Assembly: GCA_030522415.1 (NCBI GenBank)
Contig: CM060105.1
Location: 15,433,277-15,497,276 of the forward strand
Source: Channallabes apus
Lineage: Eukaryota; Chordata; Actinopteri; Siluriformes; Clariidae
Length of the DNA stretch: 64,000 nt
Reading direction: 5' to 3'
Shown: positions 21,159-32,271 of the stretch, piece by piece
Position numbering within the stretch: the first letter of the stretch is position 1
Layout of the letters: the number at the start of each line of letters is the position of its first letter
Translations under genes and position numbers: made by a program
The notes under the pieces: generated by a model
The model's database searches: none
What the model saw: only the letters and a program-made list of their open reading frames with translations
Told to the model about the DNA's origin: nothing

Positions 21159-21413
21159 CTGTGAGATTGAACTGCTGTATGGCTGATTCGAGAGCCGTAG
21201 TCATAGTCTGTCTGTTGTGATGTGATATATCCCTGATGTCCTGCCAGTGCTGTTGGCCAGTGGTGCTGTTGAGCCATTTGGGACACGGTGCCATGGAGTT
21301 TTTCGTGCTGTCGTGGTAATAGATGGTTATGTCATTTATAATGATTCTTTCCATATAACTGGGCAGGCTGAGGCCTTGAGTACCGATGAAAAAGCCACTT
21401 ATGGAACGGACAC
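21159..21413 (-). CDS. MHC class I alpha1 exon
   Basis: A 255-bp exon (phase 1-1) after a ttcacag acceptor and before gtaatt. It reads VRSISGFFIGTQGLSLPSY, then IIINDITIYYHDSTKNSM, CPKWLNSTTG and a helix HHNRQTMTTALESAIQQFNL. The GFFIGTQGLSLP strand aligns with the YFYTGSSGLP-type start of alpha1, with Phe at the usual Tyr7. Two N-glycosylation motifs are visible (NSTT and NLTG), and an unpaired Cys sits in the loop APCPKW. It is separated from alpha2 by a 237-bp intron. No other alpha1 was found in the window. Confidence 0.85.
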
Positions 21414-22739
21414 CTGTGAAAAAGATAATGGGTTTGAGTATTTATCTGGCTCACATCACATTACAAGCCATAGTTCCTTTTATCTGACTCTAATGTAAAA
21501 GCGTCTGTGGTCTGAAACAGCATGGATGTGCACATCGATATGTATTTGCTCATGTTATTTGAGTTAAAACACATCATATTTGTGCGACCACTCGTTCATT
21601 TCAAACAATGGATGTGATTTTATCCAAAAAAAAAAAAAGTTTTTATACTAATTCTTTAAACTGCTAGTATAGATGTATGATGTATGTGCCTCACATGGCA
21701 TAACTCCAAAACAACAATTATCCTGTCACATCTTGGACATGCTTGATCTTATTATGTTCTATATTATGTTCTTAAGTCACAGTAGCATAGTATCTCAGCA
21801 TAGTATCTCAGGGCCAGGCATTATACTATGAGATGGCACCAAAACGTTTTGAGATTACAAAAACTTTACAAAGTAACAAACTGGTCTGGAACTTTTTGAT
21901 ACCACCTCATGGTTTGTTCCCATACCTTATTAAGTTGTGGTCACAATATACTATCTCGTTCCCATACCTTGGGGAGTCATGGCCACAACATAGTAAAGTC
22001 AAATCAAGTCAAGTCCATCACAGAGTACTGCATGGTGTTGTTGCTCTTGTTTGCGACAGTGTTTTTTTTCCATGCCTGAGTAAATTGTGTCCATGTAATA
22101 CTGTGTATATGTTTCTAAATTTGTGTTTAGACAGTCATTAAAAAAATCTAAATAAAAAAAATAACAAGATCCGTATCACCTTAGGGTGAAACACTGGATT
22201 TTAGTCACCTCAGGCTGTGAATGTGAACGTACCCTATCTAACTAGAAATAAAACCGCTCCGAATATTTTTAACAGATTTGTACAGGAATGGTTTTTAAAA
22301 CGTTTCCCAAATGTTAGGGAAATGTGTAAGGTTACCAAGTGGTTCAAATTATTTTAATTGTATGAGATCTTTAGTGGAACTATGGACAATTTACCAAATG
22401 CTTCCTGAGAGATTACAGTTGTATAAATGTTACTAGGATGTTATAGAATTTTATTCTAAACCCAAATGGTTATATAAAAGTTATATAATTGTTAGGGAAA
22501 TCATTTCTGAACCACAATGCACAAACAAACAAGGAAGAAAACTTCTCTAAAAAAAAGAAGAAGAAGAAGAAGTCTCCTATCAGACCTAAAACAAACATTC
22601 CTAAAGCAATATAGGAACTAATATATTGGGAACCTGCCACATTTTAAGAACATGAGTTTATCCTTTAAAATAATGTTAAAGTGGACACCTGACAGTATTT
22701 ATACTCTACAGTGTTGGAATGACTTTAGAGAGCACTCAC
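21414..22739. other. Intron 1 region of the MHC class I gene
   Basis: Between the likely leader and alpha1. It holds a short poly-A run (21627-21639) and AT-rich DNA. Plus-strand ORFs at 21247-21498 and 21833-22141 have no domain and are taken as chance. Confidence 0.4.
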
Positions 22740-22806
22740 CCTCACCAAACAGCTCAACCGGGTGGAAGTAAAACAATAAAATGTAAAGCTTCGCACCTAA
22801 ATTCAT
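22740..22806 (-). CDS. Possible MHC class I leader (signal peptide) exon
   Basis: On the minus strand an ATG at 22806 opens MNLGAKLYILLFYFHPVELF. This has a hydrophobic core and is followed by a gtgagt donor at 22739 (an alternative donor, gtgagg, is at 22745). Either donor leaves phase 1, which is what the alpha1 exon at 21413 needs. An earlier in-frame ATG at 22836 would lengthen it by ten residues. Position, length, phase and hydrophobicity fit a class I leader, but leaders are poorly conserved and this is an inference. Confidence 0.45.
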
Positions 22807-22954
22807 ACTTAAACATATATTTGATAGAATTTTCATGATAAAAATGGAACAAATTTTAAGTCCTTGGTTAATGTAAATTAGACGTCTATAAACTGTAGAA
22901 AAATCTATTAATATCCATAAAATATACAGTATAATGAGTGCAGTCCCGTACAAA

Positions 22955-23365
22955 CAATAGTGTTGCTACCGTATTTTTTACGGTAAATTTCTGGCAACCA
23001 CAGCTGCCAGTTTTTTACCATAAAATTTTAAAGTTTATTTTTTACAGAGCAGATATTTTTCTGATTTTTAAACTCTATCAACAAAGGTTTAGTAAAATAT
23101 AAACTGATGCTTCATGATATTAGTAACAAATACCTTCTCTGAGAGTTTCCTTTTTATAAATACAGTATATCAAAAATTTTACTGCAATAAACCATATTTT
23201 CATATGTTTTTAACTGTTAAATTTAAGGTCTTAATCTGTAAAACTAATTACAGTTTTTCACTGTAAATTCTACGGTTATCCCAAGTTTTGTGAAATACGG
23301 TTTTATTCTGTAGCATTTATACTGTATTTTAATGTTAGAATTACGAAAAAAATTTTTTACAGTGC
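22955..23365. mobile_element. MITE with palindromic ends
   Basis: One end has gtattttttacggtaaattt and caaccacagctgccag; the other has ttttttacagtgc and repeated ctgtaaa and tacggtt motifs. It fits a common fish MITE whose ends are rich in acagtaaaa/ttttaccgt-type inverted motifs. No coding capacity. Confidence 0.55.
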
Positions 23366-23691
23366 ATCCATTTAAATATACTGTATAATGTACTTTATCT
23401 TTGAAATTATAAATATAAAATATGACTATATACTATTCAGAAACATAAATTATGTTACTGTACATAAATATATTTTATATAAAATGTTTTTCTTCATACA
23501 AAAGGACATTTTGATGTGATTTGAGAAAAGGTTTGACATGGTTATATGCACTGGAAATAGTCTTTAAGTCTAAATGCAAGTCTGAATACTTATTTTCCGT
23601 CATATTAAATACATATCATTTGTTAAGACACAAATGATGGAGACACTGATGCACTTACAAAAGTGACACATTTCTCTAACACGTATCTTAC

Positions 23692-23979
23692 CATTCTTCG
23701 TGCTGAGTTGAGGAGAATGTTCTAAGAACATCCGTAGGAGGTCAAAGCAAGTCTTTTTGTAGAATGACAACACTCTTCCAAGCAAGATTATATTCCCTTC
23801 TCTGACACGTTGATATTTGAAGGCTTCAGGAACGGAAGCAATGTACCTCTTATAGTCAATATCTAAACTTAAAAAGTCCTTCCCATTGAATGCATGGGTT
23901 AATGATGCCTTGGTTGTGCCATCTGGATAGAGGTCGTAGCGACTGTAGCCTTGGTATACGAAAATATATGAAAATGTGC
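23692..23979 (-). CDS. Orphan MHC class I alpha2 exon
   Basis: A 288-bp exon, the same size and phase as the alpha2 at 20634-20921, with intact attacag acceptor and gtaaga donor. It encodes GTFSYIFVYQGYSRYDLYPD, DFLSLDIDYKRYIASVPEAF and a helix SFYKKTCFDLLRMFLEHSP. The first conserved cysteine is Tyr here (SRYDLY), so the alpha2 disulfide is lost. No alpha1 lies upstream within the window and no alpha3 lies between it and the main gene. It is either a leftover of a third class I copy or an extra exon. It is closest to the truncated alpha2 at 15949-16170. Confidence 0.75.
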
Positions 23980-23999
23980 CTGTAATACACAATAAGAAA

Positions 24000-24448
24000 A
24001 TTAAAATGCAGATGTCAGTTGTATTTGTATATATATATCACTAGGAACATTATTATTATTATTATTATTATAGAACCATGCTGCTACCTACTGGACAGAT
24101 TTTTTTTATTACAATATTAAACATGCTTAAATGGTCTGATTAAATTATTCATTCATTCATTCATTTTCTATACCACTTAATCCAAATGCTAATTGGCAAA
24201 ACATAGTTAATAGTAGGCTATTTAATTATTACTGACATAAAAACATAAATTAATATTTAAAAGCTGCAAGATAATCAGCTCTTTCCAGATATCAACAATG
24301 CAGCAACAAAAGTCATTGTTAATGAGCAACTGACTAGAGCAACCATGTTTTAAACTTTCTCACATTGAGGTCCACTTTTCATTCACGGTGAGGACAGGCT
24401 AACACCACAATATACCAGAGTGAGATGGAGGAAATGGGTGTGTCGGTG
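24000..24448. other. Flank of the orphan alpha2; short repeats
   Basis: Holds an (ATT)n run near 24050-24070 and a minus-strand SINE tail at 24148-24185 (attcattcattcattcattt then ctataccacttaatcc, the reverse of the tail at 56140-56190). No alpha1 exon was recognised. Confidence 0.5.
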
Positions 24449-24995
24449 AACAGTGGCGGTTCTACACTGAATTGGTCCCTGGGCGAGACCCCCCCCCCCC
24501 CCCCAAAAAAAAAAGCCTTCACATTTTACACACACCACACGTTTTATTAAACTACTCATAACTTAAATAAATATACTGTGTACAAACAAATATTATAAAA
24601 CTATAGAATGAATATAGAACAAATCACACTAAAGAAAAATAACTAATTTACTTCACTACAGAACAGAAACCACAAGCTGAAACTAAAATCTGACTTTTCT
24701 GGCCTTTCTAGATGCAAAGTCAGCAATAATAGCATCATATGAGATCTGCTCCCCTATTCTATGATTTATGCTTATGAAAGCAAGGCCAGTGAGCCGTTCC
24801 TGAGACATGGTTGACCTCAGGTATGTCTTGATTAACCTGAGTTTGGAAAAGCTCCTCTCTGCTTGAGCTACAGTCACTGGCAATGTAAGTGCAATCCTGA
24901 GAGCAGTCCAAAAGTTGGGGTAGATCTCAGATAGATCCTTATCGTGCAGAAAAGTTATAAGCTCAAAGAGGCTCATGGTTTTTGATGGCCCTCAT
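24449..24995 (-). mobile_element. hAT transposon 3' remnant
   Basis: Begins with cagtggcggttctacactga, a terminal repeat of fish hAT elements. A poly-C run (24490-24504) follows, then the C-terminal part of a transposase on the minus strand. The opposite end is missing; a (TCTAA)n run follows at 25009-25040. Confidence 0.7.
24683..24976 (-). pseudogene. hAT transposase C-terminal dimerisation domain
   Basis: An open minus-strand frame contains the hallmarks of the hAT dimerisation region: LRIALTLPVTVAQAERSFSK, LRLIKTYLRSTMSQERLTGL, and AFISINHRI. It is of the type found in ZMYM1-like fish transposases. The catalytic and zinc-finger parts are absent, so it is a fragment despite being open. 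Confidence 0.85.
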
Positions 24996-25008
24996 TAGAC
25001 ACTTTATT

Positions 25009-25040
25009 AATCTAATCTAATCTAATCTAATCTAATCTAA
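25009..25040. repeat. (TCTAA)n microsatellite
   Basis: Six or so units of tctaa directly after the hAT remnant. Confidence 0.9.
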
Positions 25041-27242
25041 GGGAGGAACAATTAGCTCCTTGGTTAATTTACTGCCTCAAATTATATGCTTTGTCATGTA
25101 ACAGAGTTATAGCAAATGGAAAATGTCTTTTAAACTATCTACACATATGTAAATTAAACTGGCTATTTACAGTATACTGCAAATATATCGTAAATATATT
25201 GTCTATAGCCAACATTAACATAATAAACAATGGAAATAAATAACTGTACTTGCAACAGTCTTGCTGCAAAGCATAATTTTGTGGTTACACTTTGTGGTAT
25301 TGTCATGATGCTACGTGTGTGTAGAAAGCGGACACAGATGCAGGAGTACGTTTTCTCTCGTCTTTTATTTTTTCTTTTAATCTCAAAGTCTTTCTTTACG
25401 TTTGGAGAGGCCACTTAAATAAAATCAACAAAAATAACAGAAGAACTAAAGGGATACGAAACTCGGTCTCCTCAGGCTGTTGCAGCAGGCCGGCTACTCG
25501 ATTCCTGGAAATAGTCCATGTGCACCTCAAAGCGTCCCGAACTGATCAACCTCCAGCGGGGTATGCTTGTCAACTTGAACTAAAAATGGACTTGGATCAG
25601 TCTCTGCTCTTGCTCCGGCGCTGCTGTGTTTTTAATGCTGAGGGGGAGACACGAACACGTCAGCTCAGCGGTAAGCGAAACACACACATTAACAGACATA
25701 AAACACGACGGTGAACGGACGAGACGCTACGGGCTCGGCCGGTGTTCAATCGAAAGATGCTACCCATCGAGTTTTGCTAACGATCGGATCTGCGCATGCG
25801 CAGTCCCACAAGTTTGCACACTGTTTCCACGCCCATAAACCCATACTACCTTGGTGCTGAGACTTCGGTTGGCGGTTGGTTTAAACCATTTTCCTTTGTT
25901 TAATTTGACCGAAACATTTGAGTTTCTGCATAAATTGTCGTGAATGAGCCTTAAGGTTGAAGGAAAATAAAAAACTTGAAACTGGTTCAGTGTTCTTAAA
26001 TTTAAACACCTACGTGTACATATAATTTTGTACACTTGAATATCTTGTGGTTATCATACAGTATGTGTGCAGTGTGCTTGCGCATGCTTACGCACGTGAT
26101 GACATGCGTTTTTGATTACATCTATGATAATGCTAATAAACACAAACAGCTCTTCTAATAACAATTAAAGTCCACAGTGTAGTTGTAGTGATGCGGTAGC
26201 GTAAATCAATATGCTCTGCTATCCATTTGTGCTATGGTAGCATTTTCCGACAAGGCAGCAAAAATCGATAGAACACCGGCTTAAATAGAGACACACAGGG
26301 GTGAGGCACAGGTGTACACAATTTGTGATTATGATGACATACCAACATTGACAGACTAGGTGGGGACAAAGTGTCGGCTCAGTAGTCCGGAGACCCAGAT
26401 CTTATTCCCCCGGACCGTGGTGGCACAGATGTTACAGGTATTTAATAGAAACCATTCGACTTTCTGTGATGGTTTGTAAATTAGGTTTTTATTGTGTGTG
26501 TGTGTGTGTTTTTTTTCAGCAAGGTAAGCATAGCAAGCATCATAAGCAAGAAGGCTAACAAACCTAAGAGTTAATGTTATACCACTAATTAACATGATGA
26601 CATGAATACCTTAATCATACAGCGAGAACATTGTTATATACCTTTATCTTTTGCCCGTTTCTCCTCATCTTCTTTTCTTTTTTTCCTAAATTGGGCCCCT
26701 GACAGCTTTGGCCTTTTTCTCTCCATCGCTGTGTTTACTTTATAATCGACGATTCGACAATTAACAGATTTCCCCCAACGCTGTCACTCACGACCAGAAG
26801 TCAGGACTAAACCAATTCACCTCCACAGGATCATCGTTTTTATTACCTATTTTTATTTGCCATTTCACACAATTAAATACATGAAAAAAGTGCAAATTAT
26901 TGGGTGTGTGTTTATAATATTTTGAATGAAGTGTGTGTTATTTGTAAGAAAGTCAGGTCGACATAATTTAGCCCCCTTCTTGTCCGCTTCATTTGGGAGA
27001 AGTGAACTGTACTCCACACTGCACACATGGACTCAATAATCTCTGTAAAGGAAATCACAGCTACTGCAGGCGCTGTCTCTCTCTGTCTATAGACCAGGAG
27101 TGTTCGAGTCAAAATGGAACTTTTGATTGTATAGAATAACAGAACATAACTGAGAGTAAAAACGGTATAATCTCCTGCTACACCAATGTACTTATTCAAG
27201 TGTTTCACTAGTGCTTTGGTACCATAAAGCTAGAAAGTTTTC
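25041..27242. other. Intergenic region, possible LTR remnant, no clear gene
   Basis: 25307-25720 is more GC-rich and begins tgtcatgatgctacg with a tctcgtcttttatttttt segment, in the style of a fish Gypsy LTR read backwards. I found no matching end or target duplication. The rest holds a (GT)n/poly-T run near 26490-26518. ORFs at 25520-25838, 26356-26595 and 26912-27208 show no domain or splice context. Confidence 0.35.
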
Positions 27243-27476
27243 TCAGGATGCCAGAGCCATGATTGGACTGCCTGTCTGATTCACATTTGAAATGGTGACA
27301 TGTTTCAGGTGTTCCACTCCCTGAATGTACACGGAAAAGACTGCAGTGGGCTCTGAGCCACCTCGGCCAGGATCGTCATTCATGACCTTCTTTAAAACGT
27401 TCACACCAATCAAATATTTAGAGTCTTGTGAGTCATCACTGTAGTTTGCCAGAAGTCTTCTGTAAATGTCAATCAC
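27243..27476 (-). CDS. Unidentified minus-strand ORF, soluble and helix-like
   Basis: A 77-codon frame ending in tga at 27243. Its composition looks protein-like rather than repeat-like: MIDIYRRLLANYSDDSQDSK, an amphipathic IGVNVLKKVMND, then FSVYIQGVEHLKHVTISNV and an N-glycosylation motif NQTG near the end. The 5' end is uncertain, with stops just upstream and no clear acceptor. It could be the last exon of a small secreted protein or a decayed gene. I do not recognise it. Confidence 0.35.
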   Translation of the reverse strand: MIDIYRRLLANYSDDSQDSKYLIGVNVLKKVMNDDPGRGGSEPTAVFSVYIQGVEHLKHVTISNVNQTGSPIMALAS

Positions 27477-28369
27477 TTTTATTCAACACAAATCCTGGTT
27501 TGACTTGAACGTCCCTCCTACATGTGTGTGTTACCTCTTTCCGGTGACATTAATGTGAAGCATGTGGTGTAAACATTCACAGTGACACACAATCAGAAAC
27601 CATCTGGGGACAGAGCGACATGACGACAGGATTTTTAATGATTAATTTCCAGCAACAACCGCCAGTTTTTTTAAGACATGAATGTCAGCTGTTCTGTAAC
27701 AGTTCTTGCATAAACAGTCAATTGTCAATGAGGTATTATTCCAGAAGAACTGACCTTCAATAATGACTGTCTTAAAATAATGACTGTTGTTGCTGCTGTT
27801 GTTACCCAATTCCATATGTTATTTCATAGTTTTGAAAAAAAAACATTAAAAAATCCAGTATTGTTCTTGAATGTAGAAAATAAATCTAAATTTATGTCCA
27901 TATGTACCTGTATCAGACCTGCACATTCAAAGGAGATTATTGTGTACCCTGGAGTTAGAAAGTCTGTCCAAACTTTTAGGTCAGATTGTTTTTTTTATGT
28001 CGCCGAGACATCCGTGCCGATGTCAGAACGACGCTTAGCCTACGTATTTAAGAGGGAAATGAATTAAAACGACCCTGATCCGCTCTTTAGACGATGTTAA
28101 TCAGATGTTTATACATCTGCCAAATGTCGGATAGACGTCGTTTTATTAAAACACCCCCTCATTATTTTAATTAAATACCCTCTGCACGTCTATAATGCTC
28201 CCTAATGCATGGTACAATCACCAAATATAATAATAAATAAATAAACCACACTCTCAACTAGTAATAAAACACAGATTCATTTATTTTTTATATAAAAAAT
28301 AGTTTAATAACAAGCAAACATTTGATTAATTTATACAAAAATGAGAAAACCAGATAACAGCAACTTACA
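27477..28369. other. Intergenic, with a MITE-like ACGTC repeat region
   Basis: Around 27980-28145 there are several gtcgg, agacg and acgtc motifs similar to those at 45430-45565, suggesting members of one MITE family. No gene found. Confidence 0.4.
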
Positions 28370-28868
28370 AATGAGGTCTCAATTTGAAAAAATGTGCAAA
28401 ACATAAAACACCACAAATAAGTATTAATCATAGAAGAAAAAAATTGAACACCAACAGAAACGTTTTGTACTTTAACTGTACGTTATGACTTTTAAATATG
28501 ACCGTTAGATACGTTGGTCAGGAAACTCCTGAAGTCCGATGCAGACACTTTCAGTCACAAACAGCTGTGAAGAAATACAGAAGATAGATAACAAGAAGAT
28601 AGAGAACAAGAAATTCAGAGATAGATATTCAATTAAAATTCATGATACTTAATTTAGCAAATGAACAATATTTATACTTTGTTCCTTTCGCTTCACAACT
28701 CATGAGAACAGACTGAAACCAGAACCGAACCGGAGATTAATCACGCGCATATAACCGTCGGTATTTTAAGTGTGATTAAAAATACAAGAAATAGCTTAAA
28801 CTAAAATAAAACATCTCTAAACAACAGGTGACATTTATGTTCAGTATTTCGTTTTTATTTAGAAAGAA
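28370..28868 (-). repeat. Inverted copy of the gene-like module
   Basis: Reverse complement of 13377-13870. Shared blocks include ctcaatttgaaaa, taaccgtcggtattttaa and gttcagtatttcgtttttat. The exon equivalent carries a 2-bp loss that shifts its frame, and the promoter-like block is absent. Homology stops sharply at both sides, as for a transposed or segmentally duplicated piece. Confidence 0.7.
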
Positions 28869-29279
28869 ATGTGGTTGCTAACGCTAGCAACCTAACTAAA
28901 TGCCTGCGTCATGCTAGCACTACAGTTAACAGTTTAGCGTTCATTCATCACTTCACCATCTTCGTAACCCTGCAAACATTCTACAGAGAAAGCTAAAAAG
29001 CTCAGACATCTTAGCCGTTTCTTTCATACACAGGTGGGGTGGCTAGCAGCTATTCTCAGCTAAATTATCATCCAGTACCTCAGACCAGCCGGAAAGTTTG
29101 TGTGTAACCTTAACACGGTAACAGTAATAAATGTTACATATAGTAATAATTTTTCAGTCATATGTGAATTAGGTGAGTGAACATGTGTATACAGACCTTG
29201 TATTTAACGCCATTTCCCCTTAAATGTCCGAGGAGGATGAACCGTCATCAGCGGTGTAGGAGCTCAAGAGAGAAGACAC
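28869..29279. other. Left flank of Gypsy A
   Basis: Unassigned sequence. It ends in agaagacac directly before the LTR; the right flank after 44875 starts agacgaag, so no exact 5-bp target duplication can be shown. Confidence 0.4.
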
Positions 29280-29584
29280 TGTAACGGTCACTACAACGTT
29301 ATATACCATTGCATGTACAGTATGTCTGTTGCCCTTTTAAGGTGTGCTGCCCTGCCCCGGTGCGTGCGCTGGAGAGATGTGTGAGAAGACGAAGACGGAA
29401 TAGGAGCATGTGTGCTGCTCACCTTAAGAAGTGCTTTCTACTCTTACACTTTCCTTTGATTCTACTCATGGTCTTGCATTGTGTTTTTTGTGACGTTAAG
29501 AAAAACAGATAAAAGTTTGTACTAAACGCCATTTCGTCTCTGAGCTCCCTTTTTTCCTCTGACTATCCGGCACAAGACGTCACA
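29280..29584 (+). repeat. Gypsy A 5' LTR
   Basis: Starts tgtaacggtcactacaacgt and ends cacaagacgtcaca. It matches 44570-44875 with several differences, including an extra acagta near 29317. It would carry promoter and polyadenylation signals. Confidence 0.92.
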
Positions 29585-29585
29585 A

Positions 29586-29597
29586 TTGGCGCCCAAA
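29586..29597 (+). promoter_or_regulatory. Gypsy A tRNA primer-binding site
   Basis: tggcgcccaaac starts two bases after the LTR. A TGG start is complementary to the CCA end of a tRNA, so this element used conventional tRNA priming, unlike Gypsy B and C in this window. The tRNA species is not determined. Confidence 0.7.
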
Positions 29598-30355
29598 CTT
29601 CTAATTCTGGACTCGGAGGTTGTCAACACGTTTTATTTGTCATCCAACAACTGATTTTGGGTTTTTCTAGGGGGGAAACGCTCCAATTTCAAATTCACAG
29701 ACTTTATTCGAATGTTCTGGTAGTTTCATGGTGTGTGGGACGGTAAGATTAGCTAATGTACTCTTTCACGTGTGTAGACATGTTCGCTGTTGTATTGGAA
29801 TAATTTTTTGTGCTTCGTGTTGCGCATTTTGTGTTTGACTTTATTTCATTTTGGAGTAGACTTTAATACCTTGTGATGAGTCTTTGCTGATTTTCATATT
29901 TTTCACTCATGGACTAACATTAACAGCTAATTTTATATCGCCCATGGATATTTTTTACGAAGCCGAATTTCTTTTTTTCTACGAATAATCGTTGCTTATG
30001 AGCATTTTTGGATCTATTTTTGGTGCTTTGCATACTTGAACAGAACTGTGCAGAGAAACTCCCACTGGTTTGTTCCTTTTTTTGTTTTTCTTCTCCAACT
30101 TGAATTGAACTGCCTTAACATGAACTATTTACAGTTCCTAATTCATTTGTAATGCATATTCTATACATAAGTTGTACATTTGTTTAACTGTGACATTTGA
30201 ACAGCATACTTGTGTGACCTGTTTAATTCTAAATTGTCCTTAGTGAACTGAACATTGTGCATATTTGCCTGAAATTGATTTCTTTTGTTATACATTTTGC
30301 ATTTTCTATTGTTTCACATTTAAATTGTTGTTTGAGTGACTGGGTACGTACAGCA

Positions 30356-31270
30356 ATGGCTACTCACCTTGACTTTGAGTCTGGTTCGATTTACTCTTTT
30401 TCTGAACCTGCCTGTAGACAGAAACAGAGGTCACATAAACAAAATAGTTTAGAATCTCAAGTTGAAGCCCTAACAGCTGAAATGTCAGTTTTACAAAAAT
30501 GTCTAAGTGATTCTCTTGAGTTACAACAGAAATTATTGAGACACCTCGAACCTCGTTGCATTGATACAACGGCGGGGAAAAGAAGACAGCTACCTCCGAT
30601 GGCCAGCTCCCCTCCGCACATCCCTTCGAACCATGTGCCATACCAAGGTATGAATACTGTTGATGCTTGTGCGACGAACGTAACTTTTTCTCCAAAATTG
30701 AATTCTTCGGACGTTACCAATACCAGTAGAATTCTGTCATCTGTGCTCTATCAGTCAAGGCTGGAGCCACCTGTGTTTACTGGTGATAGACTTGTGCATC
30801 CTGAAGAGTGGTTACAGTCTGTCAGTGGGTACAGAACTTCACTTGACTAAAATGATGCACAAATTCTCTTTAACCTACCACATTTTTGAGGAAAGAGCCA
30901 AAGAAGTGGTTTTCCGTTCTCAGTTCCCATATCACTTCATGGACACGATTTTGTGAGTTGTTGAAAACAGTCTTTCTTCCATCTGATAACCAGGAACAAA
31001 TCATGAGAGGTAATTTTAAACTCCGCCACCTGAAGGCGAGCAAGTAGATTTAATCTGTAAACACTCACTAGAAAAGTACAGAATTTCTCTCTATGGTACG
31101 TCTGTTTCCTCTGGAATAGATCTCCTTCTTTTTCATGAGCTTCATGTTGTTTTGGGCTCAAGTGCATGTCTTCCTGTCATGGTGAGAGACAAGACAAAGA
31201 TAAACAAGTAAATTCACTGCTTCAAATGCTTACTTCCTGGCTGCACTTCACGCACTTCTCCGAAATGTAA
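30356..31270 (+). pseudogene. Gypsy A gag remnant
   Basis: The frame opens at an ATG (30356) and runs to 30850: MATHLDFESGSIYSF, a heptad-like region (LESQVEALTAEMSVLQKCL) likely to be coiled coil, then SRLEPPVFTGDRLVHPEEWL, which resembles the start of a retrotransposon capsid domain. Stops and frameshifts follow, and the solo LTR cuts it at 31271. No zinc knuckle was recognised. Confidence 0.65.
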
Positions 31271-31981
31271 TGTCACGCGCCAGCCAGATCAGCCAAACAC
31301 ATCCAGGTCAGAATTTCACCTAAGAAAGTCCTGCCTGCCTAACCAATAACCTTCGCACACCTGTAGCCCATCAGCAATCCAACTCTGCCTTTAAAAGGAA
31401 GCTTAGAATTTCACGCAGTGCCGAAGTATCTTACGTGCGCGCCTCTCGTCTTTTCAGTCTGTGATTTTCTCTAGTGCCATGTATCTGTGCTTTGATCTTG
31501 ATTGTTTCTGGATTTTCTCGTTTGGATTTGAGTACGTGCATGACCTCGCCTGTTTATCGACTTCGAATTTGGATCATGCTTCTGGATTTCGTCTCTCTCG
31601 CTGCTGGATAACTGTTATCGACCCTGCCTGTCTCTCCGACCTCGACTCATGCTGATTCCCGCAACCTGTGTGTGCTTATGAGCTCTTCCGCGTTCGCGGA
31701 CATCACACAAGAGTGTTTTCGCCGATACGCACAGACATTCAACCTCGAACGAATTCTCACTCCAAACATCGGGCGCCGCTATCACGCACACTCTGCCTTA
31801 GTCAAGGATTCACACGTTTTTGGAGATTCTCTTTCACGCTCTGCTTCCGGGGTTGTAGAGTTCCCCCCACGTCATCTCTCCCCTCTGCTCCTGCCGCATG
31901 GTGAAGATCCTTTATGCTTTCTCATTAATAAAGCTGTTTGTCTGCAATTGGGTTCACTTCCGTTTACTCACGTCCCTGACA
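31271..31981 (+). mobile_element. Solo LTR, 711 bp, inside Gypsy A
   Basis: tgtcacgcgccagcc to cgtccctgaca, flanked by the perfect 5-bp duplication tgtaa (31266-31270, 31982-31986). It has a TATA-like tttaaaagg at 31392 and attaataaagc near 31925 as a polyadenylation signal. ORFs inside it (31461-31986) are not genes. The family differs from all three Gypsy elements here. Confidence 0.85.
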
Positions 31982-32271
31982 TGTAATTAATTTTCTGAGA
32001 CAGATTGGCGTCATGTTGAACGTGTAGATGCTCAGTTGACGTCTACTCTTTCTGGAAGTTTAAACATGCCGGAACATAGTTACATGCACGATTGACAATC
32101 CTCTGACAGACACTCGGGAAAGTTCAGAGGAAGGAGGACGATTCGCAGAGGCAATCCGCTCTCCAAGAAATGACTCCGCCTCTTTTTTCTGGCGAAGATT
32201 AATCGTGCTTACGTGTTCTCAGTCATGTTGAAGATACTACGTCCCCTTCTTTTTGGAACACTCCATTCAGA

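Noticed and set aside
25303..25720. LTR-like GC-rich stretch
   Set aside because: No partner LTR, no matching terminal CA and no target duplication found, so it is not annotated as an element.
31461..31986. Overlapping ORFs of 64-104 codons
   Set aside because: They lie inside the solo LTR at 31271-31981, which has its own TG/CA ends and target duplication. No domain is visible.
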